From NCBI GenBank assembly GCA_965644295.1, contig CBFFRP010000370.1, positions 124,001 through 188,000 of the forward strand: 64,000 nt of DNA, written 5' to 3'. Source of the stretch: Paraphysomonas bandaiensis. Lineage: Eukaryota; Chrysophyceae. Each line of letters begins with the position of its first letter. Positions within the stretch are counted from its first letter, which is position 1. The position numbers and the translations under genes are program-made. Under the pieces are notes generated by a model that saw nothing but the letters and a program-made list of their open reading frames with translations, had not been told where the DNA came from and did not search any database. Shown in pieces: positions 46,426-58,044 of the stretch.

Positions 46426-47240
46426 TCGTGTATACTATACACACTATGCATGATGTCTCACACAGCCATATCTGCTGGATCATATGCTCCCATGCAGGCA
46501 GTGGGGCAGTGAAGAAGTGGTATAGTTCCACGGATAGAGGAGTGTTGTATCTGTCTCTTCATCAGTGAATCTTATGAGGTGAAGGCGTTACTCTCTGCAT
46601 CTCTGTGTGCTACTGTAGCTGCTCGTTACTCCTCTTGACGTTGTTGAGGTAGCAAACTATGAATTAATATGGCTATACTTACACTAACTCATTCATAAGT
46701 ATCAGATTCGAATGCAAAGTAGATCTGAATAATCAGTGACCGGAGCATAGTATGGTCTCTAGTCTTATCAGAATATATCATGAGGGAGGACTACGCGGTA
46801 GGAGATCGACACTCTGTACGTAAATCAACTGCAGAGGGGTGAAGATATGATGGAAGCGTTCCTACATTCTACTATGAATTATAAAGTGCACAGCATACAC
46901 TTATCAATGAAAAATGTCTATGTTAACTTTGGTAGGATAGAGAGTAGGAGTCTACTTGCAAAATACTGAAATTTAAATAAAAATTAAAATTGTAGTTGAT
47001 TGTATTATAACAGAACTGTAACTTTTATTTGTGTGGTCATGTTGATTTACAGATGAGGGTGTCTTTATTACATTAGTGACGTTAAGAAGTAATCAATCCC
47101 TGTGTAGTAGTTAACTTGAGGTTGTCTATATGTTAGATTCCACTCACCACACATACGCACACCTTAAGGAAAAGGGTGTGCCATGATGATAAACACAACT
47201 TTGATTTGTGTCGTCGTGCTGTAATAATGTTATATAAAGT

Positions 47241-47651
47241 TTGCCCTATTCCGTGGGCGTAGCCGTAGTGTAGGCTCGCTTGTGCACCAGCTATAACACA
47301 GAGATTTTGCACACTGATTCTATCACCCGCCTATCAGTGTATCAACGTTGCTGACCACATAGATCACGTGCAGATTGTGTTGCTGCCCCACCCGTGTTCA
47401 CCTTTGCTAATATTATGCGGGATTTCTCATAACTATGCATGACATATATATGTAATTCGCGCAAATATATGTGGAGGTTTTCTTCTAGAATGCGCAGAGT
47501 TACTCGTAATCGTATATAGGCAATGCAAGGATAATATAGATCCAGCTGGGTCTTGCGTGGCGCCGATACGTATGAATACCCTAAGATTTTATTAATAATC
47601 TATAGGTTACGTAGTTTAATCAACTCTGGCACGCCCTAGGAATGGGGCAAA
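47241..47651 (+). mobile_element. Family B MITE-like element, copy 2, inserted in a family D repeat
   Basis: Terminal inverted repeats TTGCCCTATTCCGTGGGCG and CGCCCTAGGAATGGGGCAA. The flanks (TATAAAG/TTTATAAG) are contiguous in the paralogous segment at 44568-44578, which defines the insertion boundaries to within a few T/A bases. Non-coding, about 410 bp; copy 1 lies at 17635-17964 in the opposite orientation. Confidence 0.85.
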
Positions 47652-47824
47652 ATTTATAAGTTTACTCATTTTTATACAGATTACAACATAGACTTTCAGC
47701 AATTCCATTTTCTCACTTAAAATATGATGGGAAAATTCGGCAATACACATTTACAAGCATGAATATAAAATCATACCAATCTGGGACCTTGGTAATTGCA
47801 CGACGTTGTTTGCGTTACTAAAAA

Positions 47825-48450
47825 CTATGAACCCCACCATGCCGTAAATGTATGTGGTTCCTCTGTGGATATCAGTCCTTCAAAATAAATATGGTCTACA
47901 TCTACTACTCCCCCATTGTACTGGTCGCCATCTGACACTCGCACCTGCACATGTAAACACAACACACGCATACCAACATTTCAGCCGATTAAAAAATAAT
48001 AAGTACAGTGGGCACCTGCTTTTCCATTTCTAGTACACGATCAAATATTTCCTGTACGGTGAAGCCTTTCGACGCTGTGGTGCCATCTTTCTCAATTTCA
48101 TGCCGTGAGAAATCTCTCTTCAACAAGTTTTCACCAGCAACGAGGTGCAATGTACTCCCACTATAGGCAATCTCCCTCATATCCTCCTCACTCACAGGCT
48201 CATCATTTCTATAGATCTGACCCCATCTAAAGCTCTTTATATTCGATGTGGAATTCTCCCCATTAAACTGAATGTCAAGTGTTGCCTGGTAACTATCAAG
48301 CAGACGCTCTTTCACGTCACTGCGGCCTCTTTTCTCACGTTTTTCCACTCTTGCCAATATATATATGAATATGAGCAGCACGATAGGACCCATGTATGCT
48401 GAGAGCTCATAGTCTCTCATGATACTTCTAACAGTATTGATAAGGTTCAT
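47825..48450 (-). CDS. Small single-pass membrane protein (unknown)
   Basis: Two exons (48450-48016, 47944-47825), 184 residues, phase 0. One membrane helix near the N-terminus (YMGPIVLLIFIYILARV) is followed by a basic stop-transfer stretch (EKREKRGRSD) and a mainly charged C-terminal domain. No signature is recognised. Head to head with the PP4R3 gene, 750 bp apart. Confidence 0.72.
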
Positions 48451-48780
48451 GTCTTCTGCAGTTAGTAGACTGTCTGTGTGTGTATGGTCATGTAGCTATA
48501 GGATCCTGTAGCTAAAGTATAGAGCAAACTCTTGAAGCAACTCAATCACATGACAAAAATACATAATTTACATGGACAATTTTACACAATTTGCTTTCAA
48601 ATTTACATACATTTCTAATGAGAATAAATTTTTATTCTGTAATTTGTCGAAATGGACCATTTTTCTCTGTCGTCGCTGTATACTCTGTTTTCCCCATTTA
48701 TTTCCATGTCAGATTTTTATTGGAACAGGCCAGAATATTTCACACCAATCGAATGTGTATGTGTATGTGTAGGTACAGCA

Positions 48781-48955
48781 TACAGCAGTATATGTTGTGT
48801 ATATGTATGTGCTGCTGCTGTCTACTTGCAGTTGATATACACTATACAGCAGCAGTCTACGTACATGTCTGCATATACTATATACGGGTAGACAGCAGTA
48901 CAGTATGTGTCTAGGTGTGATTTGATTGGTATATATACGCACATATACAGCAGTA
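48781..48955. promoter_or_regulatory. CAGCAGTA motif cluster in the PP4R3 divergent promoter
   Basis: TACAGCAGTATATG at 48781, ATACAGCAGCAGTC at 48844, ACAGCAGTACAGTA at 48892 and ACAGCAGTATACAC at 48947: four copies within 175 bp, 250-420 bp before the start codon. The densest cluster in the window. Confidence 0.4.
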
Positions 48956-49200
48956 TACACATATATGAATTATGAATTATACTCTGAGTGCGTGTATACA
49001 TACACACATATATATAACAGCATACCGTCACCCCCCCATCCATTCCATATACATCACAATGCTTCAATCAATCAAGCAGTAATGATTATCGCTTGTTCAT
49101 ATCATCCATGCGTGTACATAGAGGTCTCATAGGGAGCATACGTGTGTTTTAATAGACTAGAAATTAATTGTGTTGTATTCATCATACTCTCAACCTCCGC

Positions 49201-52200
49201 ATGATTGGACAGAGAAAAATAGACTGTTGGAAGGTGAAGTTATATCAGTTAGGAGCTGGAGGGGTGTGGAATGATAAGGGGACTGGCTTTGTGTCGTGTC
49301 AACATGTAAGCAGATGCCTGTGTATATACTGCACACACACATACATAGGAGTCTATATGCATATGCGTGTATAGTAGCATATATAGGGGTCTGTATGGGT
49401 ATACATATGTTTGTAGGGGAATGTGTAGCATGTTATGCCACTGCCAGTGGAATGTAAATACCTTACCTCGTCTCATGCACTTGCAGGCGGTGGCCGACAG
49501 GAATAGTGTGAACGATAATAGAGTTACATACAGTGCATCACTGGTGGTTAGAAAAGAGGATGACATGTCCTTGCTTCTGCAATCTCCTATTCAATATGAA
49601 GATGCTTACGAGAGACAAGGAGGTGTGTTGTTTATTGCTACCGTTTGACGATGTAATTTTTGTTACAGAAAGTATAATAATGTGGAGAGAAAATTGCCCG
49701 GAAACAGGACAGGACATAGATTACGCACTAAGTTTTCAAGACACAGCAGGGTGCTTTGGAATCTGGTGCGTCCTGTATATTCTTCTGTTCGTGAGCTTTT
49801 GAACCGTTGATTTCAATCTAGGGAGAGCATAATGGACGTTCAGAGTTTCAACTGCACAGTGTCCAAGTCGATTGAGCACGACACTTTCGACATTCACCAT
49901 TCCCCTTCTCCACTAGGACACGAGCTAGCCTCCACATATATCGGTCTACCTGGTGTGAGTTCAGAGAGTTTGGAGGAGATTAGAGACAAAGTATCAAGTG
50001 CCTTTCCTTCACAGAAGGAAGTCTACGCTTCTATTATCCTAGACCAGGTGCCCCTCCTCCTCGCGCTGTAGTAATATGCGAACTAACTCTGCATTTGTAA
50101 ACTCACAGGACGGGGATTACCTCAGGAAAATTCTGGACATGTCGGTTGAACTCGAGAAGGCGGGGGATACGAAGGGATGTGCGAGGTAGGAACCCTTTTT
50201 TATGTTTATGCTGCTAATATGATTGACTCGATAATTAGAATCGCGGAAATTGTCAAGGGTATTGTATATCTGAACGATCGGCAAGTACTGGAATTGATTC
50301 TCTCGGTAAACGGATATACTTACCGTGTGTGTCTCTTATTTAATCTGTATACAGGAGGACGTGTTTCCTCGTATTGCGGGTGCACTTGAATATGACCCTC
50401 TCCTTCGACAAAAGGCATCATACAGAGAAATACTAGAGCGGTCCCCTACTGGCCCTCGTTGTGTAATTGGTGAAAGCTTTGGTGGTCCGCACATGAGCTC
50501 CCTTGTCGTGAAACTTTTCCGTGTGAAGCTACTCAAGGATATCATGATAAGGTTGGTGTATCTATGATCATTATATCAATGGTAAATGAGTGCATTTAGA
50601 CCATTACTTGATGAAACGGGGGCCGCGGCAATGAACAGCATGTTATATAACCTTCAGTCGACAGTGTGCACAGAGGTAGCGGCTACTGGTATTATTTTTT
50701 GATACCTAGTATAATTGCTTTGGAATAGGTGTTTTCGGATACCGAGTACATCCGTAAGGTCCTAGAGTATATCGAGGGTGGGGACCGTGGAGAATGCATG
50801 AGCACAGTCACCGACGCGGACAGCACTGGCCTAAAGTCAGAGAATGGCGAAAGAAGCTTCGTAGAGTCTGTGGATAGTGGGACGGAGGCCCAGTCGCCTG
50901 TTGCCTACACTGAATATTTATGCCGGGCAAGGGACTGTTTGGGCCTTCTGCGAGAACTATTCTTTATGTCCCGTCAGATGTCTCTCGACTCACGGTACTG
51001 TTCATATTTTGTTTAGTGTTGATTTTGTGACATTATTTTACTAGGAATAATCTGTACACACAATTCCTAACAACATTGCGAGGTCTATTTTTCTCGGCCA
51101 TATCTAGGGCACTATGTCGTCGACGGGGTGCAGAGTTGGCATTGCTTGCGAACATGCGTGTGATGGCAGCCGAGATCCTGGCTTGCGTCGCGTTGGTGTG
51201 CCCAAGTTTTATTCGGCAGTGCGTTATAGAGGGACCGGTCCCACAGCCGCCTGGGTACGTTTCCAACTCCCAGACTCCGAGAATCTTTGCTCATACGCCA
51301 TCTGGAGGGGGCGTGACGTCATCTCGCGGAAATAAAGCTTCGAACACGCCGTATGTGCACTGCAACGATATCTGCCTTTTGTTTGTGATTATTGAGCGCA
51401 TTATATGTGATGAGGAAACCGCAGTGGTGGAGCATCTTGGAGACGCTCTTAAGACACTTCTTGACCCCGAGAGATTGGATAAGCTCGACAAAGAGCGCTT
51501 TCTGGCTTTATTTTATGACTATTATATTCAGTGGATGCTGGTACCCTTCGTAGACGAGGATCGGCTTCCTGATGAAGGAATTGACATTTGTCCTTCCCGC
51601 CCCGATGAGATTCGTGGGGGGGATAAGGAGGATATCGAGCAGCAACCAGCTTCTTTGCGGTCACTGCAAGACATATCAGCGATATCGTCTTCCAGGCGAT
51701 TCCTGTGTGAAATTTTCTCACTTTGTGTTGGAGGACACACGTACAGAATGAAATATTTTGTGATGCGCAACTCAGCTATATCACGTGTGTTAAGACTGCT
51801 ACAGAGCAGTTATAAACACCTTCATATATGCGCACTAAAATTTACTCGGGCGGTAATAGCTATCAAGGATGAGTTCTACCACAGACACATAGTCAAGTTT
51901 GATATCCTCAAACCAGTATTTGAGCTGTTCAGCAGGATATGCACGAAAGACAACCTGGTCACCTCTACGATTGTGGAGATTGTAAATTTCATTTGGGAGG
52001 AGCGAATCCATAGTCTAGTTTCCTATGTTGTTGAGAAGCACAAGAAAGATTTTGTTGAATGTATTGGGAAGTTTGATTCGTTGAAACCACCGAAAGATTG
52101 CGCCTCGCTGCTTCGGTGTGATCCGAACAGGCCTCTTCACGAGTGGACTTTCGTGAGACTGATCGAGGTATATGAGCAGATGGAAGAGTCACAATGTAGT

Positions 52201-52815
52201 ATGGGAACTGGTAGTCAACAAACTACTTCAAGTGCTGGTGGAAATGGTACAGAAGGCCATACAGCTTCGGTCGCCCGTATGCAGCAAAACAGGGAGTTGG
52301 CGGAGCTTGAGTCTGAAGAAGCCTATTTCTATGATGATGACAGTGACAGTGAAGAAGTATACGGCCCAAATCCTCAGCCTGAAGGGGTTGCGGCGGAAGG
52401 GGGGGGCAGAAGAAGCTATTTCGAAGGGACGGTATCTTCAGGAAGTGGGCGGCCTGCGGGCGGAGTGATATCATCTAGCGGCATGTCCGGGCACTCTTCA
52501 GTATCCCTTGTTTCTGAGTTGTGTGATGATTTTGATGAGGATGACGGGCCAACTGGACCAGATAGTATGGGGTCTGCAGACAACAACCGAGGTAGTCCTT
52601 CGTACCTGTCAGATCCCCCTCTTCCCCCACTTCGACCTAAGTTTGAAAGTGGGGTGGATGAGGACATTGAGGATAATATATTCACACGTAAGATTCCTCG
52701 CCAACAACAACATAATTCTGGCGCCTCCGGTTCAAGGACTAGCACGACGTCGGTGACTAGGCCTCAGAGCAGTAGTGGTACCATTAGCTTCTCCATGAAG
52801 AAAAAGCCGGTATGA
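49201..52815 (+). CDS. PP4R3: Protein phosphatase 4 regulatory subunit 3 (SMEK/Psy2)
   Basis: Ten exons (49201-49305, 49487-49622, 49669-49765, 49822-50047, 50109-50185, 50239-50305, 50355-50551, 50600-50675, 50729-50994, 51045-52815), 1005 residues. PP4R3 recruits substrates to the PP4 phosphatase in DNA repair, cell-cycle and stress signalling. The N-terminus is an EVH1-like domain (WKVKLYQLGAGGVWNDKGTG, then ALSFQDTAGCFGIW). The SMK-1 domain follows (VFPRIAGALEYDP, LRQKASYREI, then FLTTLRGLFFSAI), then armadillo-like repeats (CNDICLLFVIIERII, FFVMRNSAISRVL-type blocks). The long C-terminal tail is acidic and Ser/Gly-rich, ending FSMKKKPV. A final intron from 52810 could replace the last residue with a few others. 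Confidence 0.95.
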
Positions 52816-53837
52816 TTCTCACCATGTCATATCTGTATTGTGTACTAGTTCGACCTTAACTTTTTTGGTATTTGCAGAGAATATTATAATAGAGTAGAGA
52901 TGTGTTGACGAGGAATTTGATCGCAGCGGGTGACGGGACACTAATAGTTGAAAACTTTTTATCTGTCTCTTTTTTAATGTAGTACAGACGTGGTACGATA
53001 TTTTGTGCCGCTATTGTGAGGGGGCATATTGGCAACATACTCAGTAATATAGCAGATGAGATATAGCAATTGTAATAATTATAGGTCGTTTATGTTATCG
53101 AAAGCACACAATTCCGTAGACATATTACGATCACACTTTATTCGATAAATAATAAAAAGAAGAGAAGACAAATATCTGCAGTAGAAATTAGTGTTGCATT
53201 GATGCTCCTGCAGAAAATTGAAGTGACTATGATATGGCAAACTGGGGGAGACACCATAGAAGACACCCTTTTAAACTGGGGGCGGTGAGCCTCTTTTTCA
53301 ATCCCAGGTTCTCTCCTTGAAAATTTAGTTCAATAATTGTTTATTTGATTGATAACAAACTGTTAAAAGAAGTAGCGGGCAGCAATACTATTTCAGAACA
53401 CCCAAAAATTAGCCCCTATGACTGTTTAGTGTTTAGTTATATATTATTCTCTATGTACTATGTACAGTTATATTAGCATATTATTTTCATAATATCACTA
53501 ATCATTAAATTTATATATGAAGTAAGTGCGTATGTGGTATGCCCCAACGTTAGTTAACAATTAACACTGTGAGTGTACGTTTGTGTTCTCTACTATAAGA
53601 TTATTGAAGAGTCATGCTGTATATACACAGTGAGGGCTTTTAACTTTTAATATTATCAACCTGTAGAAGTTGGCTAATATATAGCTTGGCGCATTTTAGA
53701 GGTACTTTGAAAGACTTACGTGTACATAATACACATATATGATCAAAGATAAGATTCTCTCTTTTGTTGTCCAATCAAGCAGTAATTTGCAAGATTAGAT
53801 GTACAAATACCAGAAGATGTATTAAAGCCTTAGTTTG

Positions 53838-54182
53838 TGTCAGCTGATGTCAACCTACATGTTTATCCTGTACTACCTTCACCAGCACTAGATGGTAGTA
53901 CATTTCAACAATCATTAAGTTCCAATTAACATGGTCGTGGGGGACGTTGGCTTAAACGTGGACGCCCTTCGTGGAAAAGGTAGAAGCAGAAATATTGAAT
54001 CTTTTGCTTTTTCGACCAGTTCAAGTCAACAACACAAAACAGCTCATCTATAACCAAGTGTTACATCTCATTTTAGTAAAATGATTTCTTGATTTGATCC
54101 CTACGACCATGATAATTAGAACTCCATGCTGGTAGGGTGGTACAGGATGAACATGTAGGTTAGAATCAGCTGACGAACTATT
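53838..54182. mobile_element. Putative non-autonomous element with about 60-bp terminal inverted repeats
   Basis: GTCAGCTGATGTCAACCTAC and the following ATGTTTATCCTGTACTACC at the left pair with the reverse complement of the right end (GTCAGCTGATTCTAACCTAC, ATGTTCATCCTGTACCACC). Arms are about 80% identical and the interior of some 220 bp is non-coding. Confidence 0.65.
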
Positions 54183-54659
54183 GGAGATGTGAATCTATGA
54201 CTCCCATTCATTGTTCAGCTACCTCATTTTGGTCATGCGTTAGGAGTGCTTGGCGATGGTTGAATCTATAGGCTCTATTTAAGGCTTGAGTAGCACGAGA
54301 AGTGAGTCTACTACTTTGGATAGAAGCGAGCTATACTTATGTGGGCTACGCCTGGACAAGTGGGACTTTAGCTAGTGGTGTGCATGTGTGCCATCTTCAT
54401 ACGTGCTTATGCATGTATGCATGTATACCTGCACTGCACTGCACTGTATACACAACACACGCTGCACTGGCACTGACTCTTCTCTGCAGATAGAAAGACT
54501 CACTCCCTCTGCATGCACACACCCCTCTGACTGGTGCACCTTCATATGGCCAGTGGACCCTCACTATGCTGCGTATAGTCCTGATAGTGTCCACCTCCCC
54601 TCGACACTGCTGGAATACAGAGTGTATTACACTGTACTCATACGTATGTAAGTATGTAC

Positions 54660-54901
54660 TGTATGTATGTATGTATGTATGTATGTATGTATGTATGTAT
54701 GTATGTATGTATGTATGTATGTATGTATGTATGTATGTATGTATGTATGTATGTATGTATGTATGTATGTATGTATGTATGTATGTATGTATGTATGTAT
54801 GTATGTATGTATGTATGTATTTATGTATGTATGTATGTATGTATGTATGTATGTATGTATGTATGTATGTATGTATGTATGTATGTATGTATGTATGTAT
54901 G
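54660..54901. repeat. (TGTA)n microsatellite, about 240 bp
   Basis: Nearly pure array with one T substitution at about 54820, 140 bp upstream of the RNF10 start codon. Confidence 0.98.
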
Positions 54902-55043
54902 TGTAGGTACTCCTGTAGCTGGGGGGTAGATAGGTATGTATATTCTACTCACTTGTTATTTAGAGTAGTAATATCGCATATTTGGTGTGAGCATCCTCCC
55001 CGTATTGTTCCTGTGTGATCTGATAGAGTGTTTCTTGTCAGTC

Positions 55044-57166
55044 ATGTCTTCAGGTTCATATGACAGGAGGTTAAAGGGTCACGAAGCCGGTCATCTCGTG
55101 AACTTCCGATACCCTACTTCGACTTCAACTTCGACTTCTACTTTCACTTCTTCATCCTCATCATCAGCACATCAGTCCCGTAGATATACACATACTTCTA
55201 GTCGAAGTCATAATAATTCCTATGGAGGAGGTAACCGGAGTGGGAAGGGGCGGAGTAACAAGACCAAGAGAGGCGTGAGGGGGTCCACTGGTTCGAATAC
55301 TAACTTCCTCTTCATGAGGTCAGTCTCTGTGTATGTGTGTATGTATGTATGTATGTATGTGTGTGTGTAGCTATGCATATATAAGCCCACACATACACGT
55401 GCCTCTTCTCACACTCATACAGCTACAAGTTTATCATCTCCCCCGACACATCCAGTGCCTCCCAAGCTCTCATCAATCCCGATGCCTCACTCAACTGGAG
55501 TGACGTGGAGGCTGTCATAGCATTCGACACTCACACGATCGTTCATCCTCGACATCACCAGCAGCAGACCCACCATCCTCATCATCCCCACCACACTCAA
55601 ACATATCCAGGCACTGTATGTCCGATCTGTCTGTCATCAGCAGTGCTGCCGGTCATCACACAGTGCGGGCATGTCTTCTGGTGAGCTCTCATATCTTACC
55701 AGCCGACTTTAACCGTTACGATGCAGCTTTACGTGTATTCTTCGCTACTTAGCAGATGCGATGAGTCGGAAGTGTCCCATGTGTAATGGAGTCGTCACTC
55801 GAGGTGACCTCAGAGCAGTGCTGTATGATGACTATGCTCCGCCTAGTACGATACAAACAGGCAGTGTGGCAACATTTGTTCTACTTGTGTGTCCAAGAGG
55901 CTGTGCCGCACCCACTCGCATGTGTCCAGGATCCAACCCAACTCCTGCGCTCCCTCTTTACATGTCAGAGAATGCAGCCTTCAGCAGAGTGAGTTGGGCC
56001 TCTCCGGCGCAATTACGGAAGATATTGGAAAAGCGCCTCACGGAGCTAGATATGTTTCGACTTCAGTGTCTCGAATCTGGACGTATTTCAGGAGTGTTAT
56101 CAGAGGGTGTAGGAGATGTGGAGTACCTGCCTGTAATACCTGAGGCTCGTGAGATTTTGGAGGATCGGCTTCGTTCTATCCAGGAGAGGAAGGGCACTGG
56201 CGACACCGCTCCAGTATCAAGTGGAACGGAACGACCACTGTGGATGTACCAGCATTCTTCCGGAGCTCCCGCATTTCTACATCCTCTATGTGTACGCGGC
56301 CTCCAACGTGCTGTTTGTTCGGGTGAGAGAGAAGGGGCTGATGCAATTCTTGACAACCTGCCGTTGGAGGTGTCCTCACTTGTGGTTGGAGTTGAGAGCG
56401 ATATTGTTACGGTGGAAACCCGCAGGAGATACCCCTTTACGCGGCATCTTCCACTGGACTGTCCTTTTTTTCTAGTGGAAGTTGACATGACCCATGTGGT
56501 ACCACCGGAGGTCCTGGCAGAGTGAGTTTCACACGCATTTTCTATCTGTGTCGTAATTTTTACTCTCCCTCTTTTTAGGCTTCAAGGAGAAATTAATGCT
56601 CGCGCTGCGTCCAGAGCCAAGTTAGAGCGAGAGAGGCGCCGAACGGAACGCCGAGAGTGGTTTGATAAACAGCGTGCGGACAAGCAGGAAATAGAAGATA
56701 GGAAGCAGAGAGTAGAAGTAGCGTGTCGTGTGGAGAAAGAGTCGCTTGAGAGTTTGCTCAACGGACCGGCCCTATCAAACGCCAGCCAACCTGATTCGGA
56801 CTCTGTTCCGATAACATCACCTCCAGTATCGACCTCGACTCCAAATGAGTGGGGGACTTTTTCTAGGATCACACAGGTAGGAAACTTTTACATTAATCTA
56901 TTGTTATCTGTACTGAGTATGGATTCTCTACACAGATGGGGGGAAATTTCCCATCTCTGCATGAGTCGCAACCTGCAAACGTCAGCATAAAGGAAACGAC
57001 TGCGCCAGCTCCTACGCCGGGTCCATGGGGTCGGGTGGGTGCAGAGGCCTGGGGTCCCAAAGCTTCAACTCCGCGGGAGGTGCCACAACCTACACAAATA
57101 CAGGAAGGTGGGGGAAAAAAAGGGCGCAGTAAAAAGAAGCAGGCACTCTTCTCTAACTCAAGGTAA
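55044..57166 (+). CDS. RNF10: RNF10-type RING E3 ubiquitin ligase
   Basis: Five exons (55044-55318, 55423-55680, 55727-56521, 56579-56876, 56936-57166), 618 residues. RNF10 family ligases ubiquitylate small-subunit ribosomal proteins on stalled 40S particles. A Ser/Thr and basic N-terminus precedes NTNFLFMRSYKFII. The C3HC4 RING lies at about 153-195 (CPICLSSAVLPVITQCGHVF, then FTCILRYL and CPMC). The conserved long middle segment has PLWMYQHSSGAPAFLHPLC and FTRHLPLDCPFFLVEVDM, typical of RNF10. An ERxRRRTERREWFDKQ coiled segment and a Pro-rich tail ending in a KKGRSKKKQ patch follow. Splicing at 57163 to an exon near 57319 could extend the C-terminus slightly. Confidence 0.92.
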
Positions 57167-58044
57167 TATGAAAGTTAAAAGTCGTACATCTCTGACTCTT
57201 TGTCCAGCAATAGGAGTTATAGGTGACTTGGAAAATGCATGCTGTAGATGTACTTGTATTGATGGTGTACATAAAATGTAGTATAGCAATATCTGGAGTA
57301 TATTGTGTATTTTTCAGGCTGCCTCCAAACTCTGCTTCATCTAAGTCATTATACAGCCAAACACTAGTATGTTATTAAGTAACTATACCTTACTTTCTTT
57401 ATATGCTATGTCTCTTCTACAGTCAACGGCTTTACTGCATTGCGGCAATGTGTGTCTTTTTGAAGTATCTGTCTGCTTGAAGTACAGTACATCTGCATAA
57501 TTCAACAACTGCCAGTTATATATTCACAACTGCTGCTTTCAACATTCCTTACTCAAAAGATGCCTATAAAAATCATTTTTTTACCTTCTATTCCTTATTG
57601 TCTGCTTACAACGCTATATACGAAATGATCATCATTTTATCATCAATGTCATTCTGAACTACCTTTCATCATTATCCTAAAGTCAGCAGATGTCATGTAC
57701 ATCATCATTCTGCTTGCTCACGGCGTTGGCTTCGAGCGATAGTGAAAGTGGATGCACCTCGGGGCTTGCGGTGACGCACAAGCAGCTTTCGTCTATCGTA
57801 GCGTTAAAAAGTAGGATATCAGAATTAAGCAGTAAGCAGTAGATAGTTAAATTGTTTTGCTACATTAGTTCTGATTCGTACACGCCTATTGCTAGTTATA
57901 AGACATTCACTACTTCTTACTATTATATACTTTAATCGATATGATCAATGTCTTCGTCAAAAAAAATAATACAGGTTATCGCTCTATGTAACAATGTCGA
58001 GGACTATCAATATACATTCCTCGACAGTTCCCATTCAGTTGGCA
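57167..58044. other. Intergenic region between convergent genes
   Basis: Possible extra 3' exon of RNF10 near 57319-57380; family A copy 4 at 57660-57900; otherwise AT-rich without coding signal. Confidence 0.6.
57660..57900 (-). mobile_element. Dispersed repeat family A, copy 4
   Basis: The complement contains GCAATAGGCGT-type and AAGCTGCTTGTGCGTCACCG words with AAGCCCCGAGGTGCATCC, and continues with GTGAGCAAGCAGAATG as in copy 3. Confidence 0.75.

Larger units (their letters stand above)
46085..47824. other. Repeat-rich intergenic region
   Basis: No gene seen. Contains family C copy 2 (46290-46425), a family D copy (47168-47733) and its inserted MITE-like element (47241-47651). The remainder is AT-rich. 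Confidence 0.65.
52816..55043. other. Intergenic region with an inverted-repeat element and microsatellite
   Basis: No gene recognised. Includes the element at 53838-54182 and the (TGTA)n array at 54660-54901. 53240-53290 has two close copies of an AAACTGGGGG word. Confidence 0.65.
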
